NCBI GenBank assembly: GCA_026314275.1
Contig: CP111109.1
Span: forward strand, 744,001 to 808,000
DNA: 64,000 bases
Reading direction: 5' to 3'
DNA from: JAGOEY01 sp017997515
GTDB taxonomy: Bacteria > Pseudomonadota > Gammaproteobacteria > Burkholderiales > Burkholderiaceae_C
Below the pieces are notes generated by a model. That model ran no database searches. It was given only the letters and a program-made list of their open reading frames with translations, and was not told the DNA's origin. This document shows, in pieces, positions 24,750-32,643 of this stretch (its first letter is position 1; each line of letters opens with the position of its first letter). The translations under genes were made by a program, and so were the position numbers.

Positions 24750-25336
24750 AGTGGGGTGGCATATGGAATTTCTTCGCCGGTCAGCAAATGAGCCAACCCC
24801 GACAAGCTGGCATTTGTAGCAGAAAAGCGGGACCGGTCCCCTTCAAATGCCAAAATAATACGCACCGGAGAATCATCCAGCTCGCGCAGTTCCATGTCCG
24901 CACCGTCAATCAGTTCAGGCACAAGCCACGAAAACTTCACCACCCCCAGCTCAGAGGGTTCCAGACGCACCTGCTTACGGAGCATGCTGGCAGAGGCATC
25001 GGCCTGGACATACATGCCATGGCATCCCACATGGGTGCCATGGGTGAATAGCGTAGCTTGCTTGCCAGGAAAGACATCGTGCTTCCAGTGGGCATTCGCC
25101 TTGGGTTGAATAATCCCCACCATCGATTGCGCACCCCAGGCACCCATATCCTCGTTGGCCAAGACAGGCGCGGGTGCGTGTAATGAAGTACATGCGGCGA
25201 GTTGCAATGCGGCACATGCAGCAGCGCTCAACATCCATGTGCGGCGCGCGCGATAAATACGTGTCTGCAGGCCTTTGGCAACACAGGCAAACCAACGCAG
25301 GGAACGCCCCAGACAGGGTTTCAGGACAAAAAACAT
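24750..25336 (-). pseudogene. DUF3047 lipoprotein gene truncated by the IS4 end
   Basis: The minus-strand protein has a lipoprotein-type signal with lipobox LAAC (SAAACAALQLAACTSLH). A DUF3047 N-terminal half follows, including VKFSWLVPELIDGADM and SPVRIILAFEGDRSRFSA. Similarity stops after LTGEEIPYAT, where the IS4 terminal sequence begins; the last codons before an accidental stop are IS sequence. The C-terminal half of the domain is lost. The start is uncertain (25336 or 25234). Confidence 0.75.
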
Positions 25337-25380
25337 GCTCAGACGCCCGGCATGAGCCAAAACAAGAACCCCAAAAGAAA

Positions 25381-25416
25381 ACCGCCGCACCTGTAAAGGT
25401 GCGGCGGTTTTAATGT
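25381..25416 (-). terminator. Rho-independent terminator of the porin gene
   Basis: ACCGCCGCACC and GGTGCGGCGGT form an 11-base perfect stem around TGTAAA. On the minus strand it is followed by TTTTCTTTT, about 40 bases after the porin stop; a shorter T run on the plus strand makes it usable in both directions. Confidence 0.88.
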
Positions 25417-25455
25417 CTTGACTTTAAAGGGCTAACAAGAAATCAGCCCAAAAAA

Positions 25456-26553
25456 TCAGAACTTGTGGCGCAGACCAACACCGAAGCGGCGGTTCTTCAG
25501 ATCGCCCAAAGTTGTGGAGCCAACATTGAGTGCACCAGCTGCGTCAAACGTGGTCACGTTGTAACCAACATATGCGCTTGTACGCTTGGAGAAGTCATAC
25601 ACAGCATCGATACCGATGGAGTCGTTTTCACGCGAAACACCTGCTACGGTTTGCTTCGAACGCGCGTACTGAGCCTTCAGCGTGGTTGCGCCGAGGGGTG
25701 CCGACAGACCCAGGAACCATTCCTTGAACTTAGGATCGGTCACACCATTTTGACGGACACGTGCTTCGTTGTAGCCGCCGCCCAGCTTGGCGTAGCCGAA
25801 GTCATAGGCACCAGCGAACAGTGTGTTTTCAGTTTCGTTCTTGCCATTGGTGGCAGAACGTGCGCGGCCATCATTTTGGTGCACGATACCCACGGTGATG
25901 GGGCCGTTAGCGTACATGGCACCAATACCGAAGGTGCTGGAAGCGCTGGTAGCAACGGTCTTGTCTTCGCCCATGCCATAGATGGCAGAGAACGACAGAC
26001 CAGAGTAGTTGTTGCTTTGGAACTTGATCGAGTTGTTAATACGTGGGTTGTAACCAACCCATGCACCGATACCAGGGCCGTACGCGGTACCGATCACACC
26101 ACCACCGGTAGCGTCAAAAGCGTTGTTACCTTGCAGGGACAGAGTGCCCTTCATGTCGTCGTAAGGACCGTATTGGCGACCCAGAGCAACGGTACCAAAA
26201 CCGCTCTTCAGACCCACAAATGCTTGGCGACCAAACAGAGTTTGGGTTCTGCCGAGGCTGTCAGTTTGCGAACCAGTGTCAATATTGAAACCAGATTCGA
26301 ATTGAGCGATAGCAGCCAAGCCGCCACCCAGGTCTTCGCTAACGCGCAGGCCCCAACGGCTGCCGTTTTGGCCACCGGAGTTCACCACGGTTTGGGTAAT
26401 GCCATTAACACCAGGGGCGGTGGCGGTAGCGACAGTACCAAGGCGCTCGGAACCAATGTATGCATCAGCCAAACCGTACAGGGTGACCGAAGATTGGGCG
26501 GATACAGCGCCAATGACCGACATGGCGGCCAGAGCAACTAGAGACTTTTTCAT
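25456..26553 (-). CDS. Gram-negative general porin (Omp32/OmpC type)
   Basis: A 365-residue outer-membrane trimeric porin. It has a clear signal peptide (MKKSLVALAAMSVIGAVSAQ), the typical mature start SSVTLYGLADAYIG, repeated beta-strand patterns such as SRWGLRVSEDLGGGLAAIAQ and FGRQAFVGLKSGFGTVALGR, and the C-terminal Phe (RFGVGLRHKF) needed for Bam-dependent insertion. The ATG at 26553 follows GGAG. It carries its own terminator. The 420-base upstream region holds an NtrC-like palindrome. Confidence 0.94.
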   Translation of the reverse strand: MKKSLVALAAMSVIGAVSAQSSVTLYGLADAYIGSERLGTVATATAPGVNGITQTVVNSGGQNGSRWGLRVSEDLGGGLAAIAQFESGFNIDTGSQTDSLGRTQTLFGRQAFVGLKSGFGTVALGRQYGPYDDMKGTLSLQGNNAFDATGGGVIGTAYGPGIGAWVGYNPRINNSIKFQSNNYSGLSFSAIYGMGEDKTVATSASSTFGIGAMYANGPITVGIVHQNDGRARSATNGKNETENTLFAGAYDFGYAKLGGGYNEARVRQNGVTDPKFKEWFLGLSAPLGATTLKAQYARSKQTVAGVSRENDSIGIDAVYDFSKRTSAYVGYNVTTFDAAGALNVGSTTLGDLKNRRFGVGLRHKF

Positions 26554-26757
26554 TACAGATTTCTCCAAGGTTAAACATTTAGCGCCGGTCCGGGAGTATG
26601 CATTTCGCATGGATCCACAACAAGCTTACCGGGCCAACCTCCTTTGTGGGAAGTTGGCTCTATTGCACCAGACATGCAGTGCTTTCGCAAAGGAATTGCA
26701 TGAAGCAACACGTGCGATTGTGTATTTCGTTGTATTGACACCACGACAACAGCTCAA

Positions 26758-26776
26758 TTGCACCAAATTGGTGCAA
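26758..26776. promoter_or_regulatory. NtrC-like palindrome in the porin-coq7 divergent region
   Basis: TTGCACCAAATTGGTGCAA is a perfect 9+1+9 palindrome and contains TGCACCA-N3-TGGTGCA, the NtrC enhancer consensus. It sits 205 bases upstream of the porin ATG and 200 bases upstream of coq7. A partial second site (TTGCACCAGACATGCA) is near 26663. No clear GG-N10-GC sigma-54 promoter was found. The rest of 26554-26975 shows nothing else I can name. Confidence 0.5.
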
Positions 26777-26975
26777 ACAAGTGGGCCAGGGGATTTTTTG
26801 CGGGAACAACGCTCTCTCAACGCAAATGCCAGGCCAGCACTCTCCCCAGCCAGGAATCCTGCACCCCCCCTTTGCGTCCCCAGCAAGCGACCACGAGTCT
26901 GCCGTCGCCCATCGGCCCGAGGCTCCTATGGCATACAGTGTCATTTTCAGCCCCCTGTTTAAGCAGACCACCTCT

Positions 26976-27593
26976 ATGGACAAGTACCTGATTGCTGCCG
27001 ACACCGCGCTGCGCACGTTGTTCGCCATTCCGCACGCCGTACAAACATCCCCGGCCCACGCAGTGCAGGAGGCCCCTCTCGACCCGGCCCAAAAACGGCT
27101 GGCCGGGGCCTTGATGCGGGTAAACCATGTGGGGGAGGTCTGCGCGCAGGCGCTGTACACCGCGCAGGCAGCGGTAACCAAGGACCCCGTCTTGCGGGCC
27201 CATTTGGTGGAAGCCGCCCGCGAAGAAACCGACCACCTGGCCTGGTGCCGCCAAAGGCTGGATGCACTGGGGGCACGTGAAAGTGCACTCAACCCCTTGT
27301 GGTTTGCGGGTGCGTTTGCCCTGGGTTTGGTCGCTGGCAAGATTGACGACCGGATCAGCCTGGCCTTTGTGGTGGAAACGGAAACCCAGGTTGCGGAACA
27401 TCTGCAAAGCCATCTGGCCCGCCTGCCCGCCGAAGACCTGGCCTCACGCGCCGTGGTGGCCCAGATGAAAGAGGATGAAATGCGCCATGCCGACGAAGCC
27501 CGCGCGTCCGGTGCCACCGAACTGCCTGCGCCGGTCAAAGCCATGATGCGGGTGGCGGCCAAGGTCATGACCACCACAGCACACCACATTTGA
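26976..27593 (+). CDS. coq7: Demethoxyubiquinone hydroxylase (Coq7/COQ7-type)
   Basis: A 205-residue di-iron monooxygenase of ubiquinone biosynthesis (C6 hydroxylation of the ring). The iron ligands are visible as repeated E/ExxH motifs: NHVGEVCAQALY, EETDHLAWC, VETETQVAEHL and MKEDEMRHAD. A central hydrophobic stretch (WFAGAFALGLVAGKI) is the membrane-contacting helix pair. ATG 26976 (MDKYLIAADTALR) is chosen by family N-terminus. It converges on the OsmC gene with 9 bases between stops. Confidence 0.93.
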   Translation: MDKYLIAADTALRTLFAIPHAVQTSPAHAVQEAPLDPAQKRLAGALMRVNHVGEVCAQALYTAQAAVTKDPVLRAHLVEAAREETDHLAWCRQRLDALGARESALNPLWFAGAFALGLVAGKIDDRISLAFVVETETQVAEHLQSHLARLPAEDLASRAVVAQMKEDEMRHADEARASGATELPAPVKAMMRVAAKVMTTTAHHI

Positions 27594-27602
27594 ATCAAGC
27601 TC

Positions 27603-28052
27603 TCAGGCTTCCAGCAACTCAAAACCCGTGGTGATCTCGGCAGTTTTGCCCAGCATGATGCTGGCGGAGCAGTATTTTTCGTGGCTCATGGCAATGGCGC
27701 GCTCCACTGCGCTGGCCGGAATGCTTTTGCCAGTCACGGTGAAGTGCATGTGGATCTTGGTAAACACCTTGGGGTCTACCTCGGCGCGTTCGGTGGTGAG
27801 TTTGACGGAGCAGCCACGCACATCGTGGCGACCCCGTTTCAGGATCAGCACCACGTCATAGGCAGTGCAGCCGCCCGTGCCCGCCAGCACGGTTTCCATG
27901 GGGCGGGGTGCCAGGTTCTGCCCACCGTTTTCAGGCTTGGCGGCGTCCGGCGCACCATCCATTGTCAACACGTGCCCGCTGCCCGTCTCTGCGACAAAAC
28001 CCATACCCGAGCGGGTGCCTGCGCCGCCTGTCCAACTGACTGTGCATTCCAT
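27603..28052 (-). CDS. OsmC/Ohr-family protein
   Basis: A 149-residue OsmC-type thiol peroxidase-fold protein. The two redox Cys lie in GTGGCTAYDVV (about residue 63) and HEKYCSASIML (about residue 127), the spacing seen in OsmC/YhfA proteins that reduce organic hydroperoxides. It is cytoplasmic with no signal peptide. It is a single gene diverging from the candidate small RNA and converging on coq7. Substrate cannot be told. Confidence 0.88.
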   Translation of the reverse strand: MECTVSWTGGAGTRSGMGFVAETGSGHVLTMDGAPDAAKPENGGQNLAPRPMETVLAGTGGCTAYDVVLILKRGRHDVRGCSVKLTTERAEVDPKVFTKIHMHFTVTGKSIPASAVERAIAMSHEKYCSASIMLGKTAEITTGFELLEA

Positions 28053-28144
28053 GAAACTCCCCTTTGATTTGGTAAACGTTTTAGGTGCAACACACCAAAA
28101 ATGCCAACTAGTTCACAAAACGAACGGTTTTTGGCGAGGACATG

Positions 28145-28172
28145 TTGCAACGCAGCAAATTATCGCTACACT
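28145..28172 (+). promoter_or_regulatory. Promoter of the candidate small RNA / ilvA leader
   Basis: TTGCAA (28145-28150) and TACACT (28167-28172) are separated by 16 bases, with an expected start near 28179. Confidence 0.5.
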
Positions 28173-28178
28173 GAGAAC

Positions 28179-28276
28179 ATCGCATCAAAAAACAAGTTTC
28201 TTGGTGCACCACTTGTCTCCTCCACCTCCTCCTTTGGTGGATTTAGCCCCGAGTCTCACGACTCGGGGCTTTTTTC
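28179..28276 (+). ncRNA. Candidate small RNA with a CU-rich loop, or ilvA leader transcript
   Basis: About 100 bases lie between a promoter and a strong terminator, with no open frame. A hairpin CCACC-tcctccttt-GGTGG (28222-28240) shows an unpaired UCCUCC, complementary to Shine-Dalgarno sequences. Just before it is CTCCTCC and the potential hairpin CAAGT...ACTTG. This is the layout of anti-Shine-Dalgarno small RNAs such as CcsR/cuckoo RNAs, but no DUF1127 gene is adjacent. Alternatively it is a transcription attenuator leader for ilvA, 210 bases downstream; a ten-codon Leu-rich frame (MLQRSKLSLH) begins at 28142. Confidence 0.5.
28245..28276 (+). terminator. Rho-independent terminator of the small RNA
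   Basis: AGCCCCGAGTC pairs with GACTCGGGGCT around TCAC (28245-28270), followed by six T. No protein gene on this strand ends nearby, which is why a short transcript is inferred. Confidence 0.9.
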
Positions 28277-28286
28277 TTGAAAAATC

Positions 28287-28392
28287 GAAACACCCCCAGG
28301 CTGCGCGGACTTCGTTCCGCTTCCGCCAACCCCCTTGCAGGGGGCGACACCAGCGGACTGGCAAAGCCAGATCCGCGGTGTCTGCTGGAAGG
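28287..28392 (+). repeat. Family-1 structured repeat, copy C (upstream of ilvA)
   Basis: CGAAACACCCCCAGGC at the left end. The central stem-loop pairs ACACC with GGTGT, GCGGA with TCCGC and CTGGC with GCCAG. It lies directly after the small RNA terminator. Confidence 0.85.
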
Positions 28393-28489
28393 AGCAGCGT
28401 TCGGCAAAACCTAAGTGCTATTGGGCGCACGACTAAGATTGTCGGCTTAATGCGCAACGCATTGCAGAGTGCGCCTATCGACCCCGACC

Positions 28490-30043
28490 ATGACCAAACA
28501 CCTCACCCCCGCCGACTACCTCAAAAAAATCCTCACCGCGCGTGTCTATGACGTGGCGGTGGAGTCCGACCTGACACTGGCCAAGAACCTGAGCAAACGC
28601 CTGCACAACCAGGTGCTGCTCAAACGCGAAGACCAGCAACCGGTGTTCAGCTTCAAGCTGCGTGGGGCGTACAACAAGATGGTGCAGTTGACCCCGGCAC
28701 AGCTGAAAAAGGGGGTGATTTGTGCCTCGGCGGGCAACCATGCGCAGGGCGTGGCCATGAGCGCCCACACACTGGGCACCCGCGCCGTGGTGGTGATGCC
28801 CACCACCACGCCCCAGCTCAAGGTGGACGCGGTGAAAGCCCTCGGTGGCGAGGTGGTGCTGGCGGGCGACAGTTATTCCGACGCTTACACCCATGCCGCC
28901 GCACTCGAGAAAAAGCAGGGCCTGACGTTTGTGCACCCGTTCGACGACCCGGACGTGATTGCCGGCCAGGGCACGATTGCGATGGAAATCCTGCGCCAGC
29001 ACCAGGGCCGGCTGGACGCCGTGTTTGTCGCCATTGGTGGCGGCGGGCTGATTTCCGGGGTTGCCAACTACATCAAGGCGGTGCGCCCCGAGGTGAAGGT
29101 GATTGGGGTGCAGATGAACGACTCGGACGCGATGATCCAGTCCGTCAGCGCCAAAAAACGTGTCACCTTGCCCGACGTGGGCCTGTTTTCCGATGGCACA
29201 GCGGTCAAGCTGGTGGGCGAGGAAACCTTCCGTGTCGCACGCGGTCTGGTAGACGAGTTCATGACGGTGAACACCGACGCGGTCTGCGCTGCCATCAAGG
29301 ATGTGTTTGTCGACACCCGCAGCATTGTCGAACCCGCCGGAGCGCTGGCCGTGGCCGCCATCAAACAGTATGTGGCCGCCCACAAGACCAAGGGCGAAAC
29401 CTACGCCGCCATCCTGTGTGGTGCCAACATGAACTTCGACCGCCTGCGCTTCGTCGCCGAACGCGCCGAAGTGGGCGAAGAACGCGAAGCCTTGTTTGCC
29501 GTGACCATCCCCGAAGAGCGCGGCAGCTTCAAGCGTTTCTGTGAAGCCATAGGCCAGTTGCCCGGAGGACCGCGCAATGTGACCGAGTTCAACTACCGCA
29601 TCAGCGACGCAGCCAAGAGCAACGCGGCCCATGTATTTGTCGGACTGACCACCACGGCCAAAGGCGAATCACAAAAGATCGCCAACAACTTCAGCAAACA
29701 TGGCTTCAAGGCGCTGGACCTGACCCACAACGAGCTGGCCAAGGACCACATCCGCCACATGGTGGGCGGCCAGTCGGCGCTGGCGCAAGATGAACGTTTG
29801 CTCAGCTTTGTGTTCCCCGAGCGGCCCGGCGCGCTGATGAAGTTCCTGAGTCTGGTGCGCCCGGGCTGGAACATCAGCCTGTTCCATTACCGCAATCAGG
29901 GCGCGGACTACGGCCGCATCCTGGTCGGCCTGCAAGTGCCCAAGACCGACGCGAAGGCGTTTGACAAATTCCTGGCTACGCTGGACTACCCCTGCGTGGA
30001 AGAAACCAACAACCCGGTTTACCAGCTGTTCCTGCAAACTTGA
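28490..30043 (+). CDS. ilvA: Threonine ammonia-lyase, biosynthetic (threonine deaminase)
   Basis: IlvA converts threonine to 2-oxobutyrate, the committed step toward isoleucine. The 517-residue protein has the PLP domain (SFKLRGAYNKM with Lys near residue 56, SAGNHAQGVAMSA, GGGGLISGVANYIKA). Two ACT-like regulatory domains follow (ERGSFKRFCEAIGQLPGG and ERPGALMKFLSLV), the hallmark of the allosteric biosynthetic form. ATG at 28490 is chosen by family N-terminus. Its TGA stop is also the start of a family-1 repeat. The leader may hold an attenuator. Confidence 0.95.
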   Translation: MTKHLTPADYLKKILTARVYDVAVESDLTLAKNLSKRLHNQVLLKREDQQPVFSFKLRGAYNKMVQLTPAQLKKGVICASAGNHAQGVAMSAHTLGTRAVVVMPTTTPQLKVDAVKALGGEVVLAGDSYSDAYTHAAALEKKQGLTFVHPFDDPDVIAGQGTIAMEILRQHQGRLDAVFVAIGGGGLISGVANYIKAVRPEVKVIGVQMNDSDAMIQSVSAKKRVTLPDVGLFSDGTAVKLVGEETFRVARGLVDEFMTVNTDAVCAAIKDVFVDTRSIVEPAGALAVAAIKQYVAAHKTKGETYAAILCGANMNFDRLRFVAERAEVGEEREALFAVTIPEERGSFKRFCEAIGQLPGGPRNVTEFNYRISDAAKSNAAHVFVGLTTTAKGESQKIANNFSKHGFKALDLTHNELAKDHIRHMVGGQSALAQDERLLSFVFPERPGALMKFLSLVRPGWNISLFHYRNQGADYGRILVGLQVPKTDAKAFDKFLATLDYPCVEETNNPVYQLFLQT

Positions 30044-30143
30044 AACACCCCCAGGCTTGCCCGCTGCGCGTGGCCTCCTCCCCCCTTGCAGGGGGCAACA
30101 CCAGTGGCCCGGCAAAGCCGGTTCCACGGTGTTCCTGACTGGG
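30041..30143 (+). repeat. Family-1 structured repeat, copy D (after ilvA)
   Basis: TGAAACACCCCCAGGC begins with the ilvA stop codon. Helix pairs are ACACC/GGTGT, GTGG/CCAC and CCGGC/GCCGG; the inner pair is changed on both sides relative to copies B and C. Confidence 0.85.
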
Positions 30144-30153
30144 CCAGCCCTCG

Positions 30154-30987
30154 ATGCCTGCTAGCTCCTTGTCAAATTTCGTCCGCCATTACCTGCTGGC
30201 CGTCCAGTTCTTTACCCGGTTGCCCATCACCGGCCGCCTGGCGGGTTGGGTGGGTTACAGCCCGGAGATGCTGCGTGCCAGCGCGGCGCACTTTCCGGGT
30301 GTTGGTTGGCTGGTGGCAGCCGTGGCGATGGGTGTGTATACGCTGCTGTGGACGGCACTGGCGGGCAGCTCCGGCGCGGCGCTGGTGGCAGCCGTCTTCA
30401 GCACCGCTGCCACCGTCTGGCTGACCGGTGGATTGCACGAAGACGGGCTTGCCGACGTAGCCGATGGACTGGGCGGCAGCCTGGACCGCAACCGGGCGCT
30501 GCAGATCATGAAGGACTCGCACATCGGTGCATTTGGCAGCTTGGCGCTGGTGCTGGCGCTGCTGGCCAAAGTGGCGTTGCTGGCACTGCTGGGCACCCAA
30601 GGCCTGGGCTTTGTGCTGGCGGCGCTGGCGGGTGGGCATGTGTCGTCGCGGTTCTGGCCGCTGCTGCTGGTGCGGGCATTGCCCCACATCGGTGACACCG
30701 CGCAGTCCAAAAGCAAACCCCTGGCCGGGCAGATCACAGCGTGGGCGCTGGGGGCGGCTTTTGTGTGGTGTTTTATGCCTCTGGCGCTTATAGGCTGGGC
30801 GCAAGGCGTTTTGTTTTTAATAGCATCCAGCGCCGCCAGCGCCCTCACCTTCATCACACTGTGGCGCTGGTTTGCGCGGCGCTTGCAGGGTTTTACCGGC
30901 GACTGCCTGGGGGCCACACAGCAGCTCTGCGAAATTGCGTTTTACCTCGGCGCGGCGGTGGCCGTGGCACAGGGCTTGCGCGCATGA
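30154..30987 (+). CDS. cobS: Adenosylcobinamide-GDP ribazoletransferase (cobalamin synthase)
   Basis: This 277-residue membrane enzyme joins adenosylcobinamide-GDP and alpha-ribazole to make cobalamin (or its 5'-phosphate). The conserved acidic motif GGLHEDGLADVADGLGG (about residues 91-107) and several hydrophobic helices identify it. Start ATG at 30154 follows closely on repeat D. It overlaps cobC by four bases. A family-2 repeat lies in frame near residues 208-224 (LALIGWAQGVLFLIA), inside a membrane segment. Confidence 0.93.
   Translation: MPASSLSNFVRHYLLAVQFFTRLPITGRLAGWVGYSPEMLRASAAHFPGVGWLVAAVAMGVYTLLWTALAGSSGAALVAAVFSTAATVWLTGGLHEDGLADVADGLGGSLDRNRALQIMKDSHIGAFGSLALVLALLAKVALLALLGTQGLGFVLAALAGGHVSSRFWPLLLVRALPHIGDTAQSKSKPLAGQITAWALGAAFVWCFMPLALIGWAQGVLFLIASSAASALTFITLWRWFARRLQGFTGDCLGATQQLCEIAFYLGAAVAVAQGLRA
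30777..30826 (-). repeat. Family-2 dispersed repeat inside cobS
   Basis: On the minus strand: TGCTATTAAAAACAAAACGC with right arm TATAAGCGCCAGAGGC. It is in frame with cobS. Confidence 0.6.
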
Positions 30988-31535
30988 AGCTCTGGCTGGT
31001 GCGCCACGCACAGCCGCTGGTGGACGCCGGGGTTTGTTACGGCCGGCTGGATGTGGCCGCCGACCCGGCAGCCACCCGTGCCAGTGCGCAGGCGCTGGCA
31101 CAGGCCCTGCCGCTGCATGCGGTATTACATACCTCACCGCTACAAAGATGTGAGCACCTTGCGCACACCCTGTGTACGCTGCGGCCCGATTTGGCTTCAA
31201 AAACAGACGACCGGCTGGCTGAAATGGACTTCGGCAGTTGGGAGGGCCAACGCTGGGACGCGCTGGGTGCCCACGCGCTGGATGCCTGGACGCAGGACTT
31301 TGCCCACCACCCACCCGGCGGCGGGGAATCGGTCAACCATGTGATGCAGCGTGTGGCACAGGCGCTGGACTCCACCCGCAACAGCGGCCAGGACACCGTC
31401 TGGGTCACCCACGCCGGTGTCATCCGCGCCACCCGCCTGCTGCTGGCCGGCCAGCGCCAGGTGCAGCACGCCCACGAATGGCCCACAGAGGCCGTGCCGT
31501 TCGGCGCATGGGAAGTACACGATTTCTACCGTTGA
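30984..31535 (+). CDS. cobC: Alpha-ribazole phosphatase (histidine phosphatase superfamily)
   Basis: A 183-residue phosphoglycerate mutase-like protein. LVRHAQP at residues 5-11 carries the catalytic His in the usual RHG-type motif (here RHA), and WVTHAGVIRA gives the second His. Coupled to cobS by a four-base ATGA overlap, it most likely dephosphorylates alpha-ribazole-5-phosphate or adenosylcobalamin-5-phosphate in the nucleotide loop pathway. The RHA variant is common in this subgroup. The identification rests mainly on coupling to cobS. Confidence 0.85.
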   Translation: MKLWLVRHAQPLVDAGVCYGRLDVAADPAATRASAQALAQALPLHAVLHTSPLQRCEHLAHTLCTLRPDLASKTDDRLAEMDFGSWEGQRWDALGAHALDAWTQDFAHHPPGGGESVNHVMQRVAQALDSTRNSGQDTVWVTHAGVIRATRLLLAGQRQVQHAHEWPTEAVPFGAWEVHDFYR

Positions 31536-31568
31536 AACGGAACGCAGTCCGCGCAGTCTGGGGTGTAA

Positions 31569-32009
31569 CTACTGTTTTATTTCAAGCGTGACCGTGCCGG
31601 GGCCGTCGCGGTCAGCACCCAGCACCGCTGTGCGCCCACTGAGTGATTGCAGCACCAGGCCCTCTTCCAGCGTGCCGCCCACCCGCACCGGACGTGCGGG
31701 TTTGCCGTCCACAGCGATCAGCGCCGCACCGCCGCTATCGCGCCCCGCCAGCACACCCAGCAGCGTGAACCGGCTGGCCACCGCCGCGACAGGCACGGCG
31801 GCCAGCGGGCCGCTGGAGGCGCCCAACAGGCGCGCCACAGCCACCGGATCGGCAGCGGCTGGGCCACCCGCATCCACCGATGCCACCAGCGCACCACTCG
31901 CAGGTGCCGCCAGGCGCAGCCCCCAAAACACAGCACAGCCCGCAGCCCCTGCCCACAGCAGGAAGGTTGCGGCCCGAAGCATCCATCTGTTACGCGTATT
32001 GGTCACCAT
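31569..32009 (-). CDS. gspC: Type II secretion inner-membrane protein GspC
   Basis: A 146-residue protein with one N-terminal membrane segment (MLRAATFLLWAGAAGCAVFW) and a periplasmic HR domain (FTLLGVLAG, ALIAVDGKPARPVRVGGTLE). The HR domain contacts the GspD secretin. There is no C-terminal PDZ or coiled-coil domain, so it is the short form. It is transcribed away from the rest of the cluster, with repeat E in the divergent region. Confidence 0.85.
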   Translation of the reverse strand: MVTNTRNRWMLRAATFLLWAGAAGCAVFWGLRLAAPASGALVASVDAGGPAAADPVAVARLLGASSGPLAAVPVAAVASRFTLLGVLAGRDSGGAALIAVDGKPARPVRVGGTLEEGLVLQSLSGRTAVLGADRDGPGTVTLEIKQ

Positions 32010-32034
32010 GCGGCATTATCATGGAAGCTTTGCT

Positions 32035-32136
32035 CACCCCCAGGCTTCGCGCACTGCGTGTCGCTACTCCTTCCCCCTTGCAGGGGGCGACACCAGCAGC
32101 CCGGCAAAGCCGGTTCTGCGGTGTCTGCTGGTAGGG
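32035..32136 (+). repeat. Family-1 structured repeat, copy E (gspC-gspG divergent region)
   Basis: CACCCCCAGGCTTCGCGCAC at the left. Helix pairs are ACACC/GGTGT, GCAG/CTGC and CCGGC/GCCGG; the middle pair is unique to this copy and compensated. No gene on this strand ends just upstream, unlike most copies. Confidence 0.85.
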
Positions 32137-32202
32137 AGCGTTGTGTCCACGGCGAAGGCTGGGCAAATCTGAACAAAATCCATCTTTCGGGCTCTCACCA
32201 AA

Positions 32203-32643
32203 ATGAAAAAACATTTCTCCACCACACGCCGCCGACTGCAGGCCGGCTTCACGCTGATCGAATTGATGGTGGTGCTGGTCATCATCGGGGTGCTGGCGGC
32301 ACTGATCGTGCCCAATGTGCTGGATCGTGCGGACGACGCCCGGGCCACTGCGGCCAAGACCGACGTCAACAACGTCATGCAGGCGCTCAAGCTGTACCGG
32401 CTGGACAACCAGCGTTACCCCACGGCCGAACAAGGCCTGCAAGCCCTGATCGCCAAACCCACGTCCGGCCCAGTGCCCGGCAACTGGAAGCCTTACCTCG
32501 ACAAGCTGCCCAACGACCCCTGGGGCCGCCCGTACCAGTACCTGAATCCGGGCATCAAGGGTGAGATCGACGTGATGTCGTTCGGCGCGGACGGCCAGGC
32601 CGGTGGTGAAGGCAAAGATGCAGACGTAGGCAGCTGGCAGTAG
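32203..32643 (+). CDS. gspG: Type II secretion major pseudopilin GspG
   Basis: A 146-residue major pseudopilin that polymerises into the periplasmic pseudopilus. Prepilin peptidase would cut QAG-FTLIELMVVLVIIGVLA after Gly15, and Glu5 of the mature protein is present. The C-terminal domain has the Ca-binding GspG pattern (DPWGRPYQYLNPG, DVMSFGADGQAGGEGKDADVG). It is the first gene of the plus-strand gsp unit. The gene for prepilin peptidase is not in the window. Confidence 0.96.
   Translation: MKKHFSTTRRRLQAGFTLIELMVVLVIIGVLAALIVPNVLDRADDARATAAKTDVNNVMQALKLYRLDNQRYPTAEQGLQALIAKPTSGPVPGNWKPYLDKLPNDPWGRPYQYLNPGIKGEIDVMSFGADGQAGGEGKDADVGSWQ

Noticed and set aside
26780..26801. Sigma-54 promoter downstream of the NtrC-like site
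   Set aside because: TGG...TTGC-like strings are present but the GG to GC spacing is 8 or 9, not 10.
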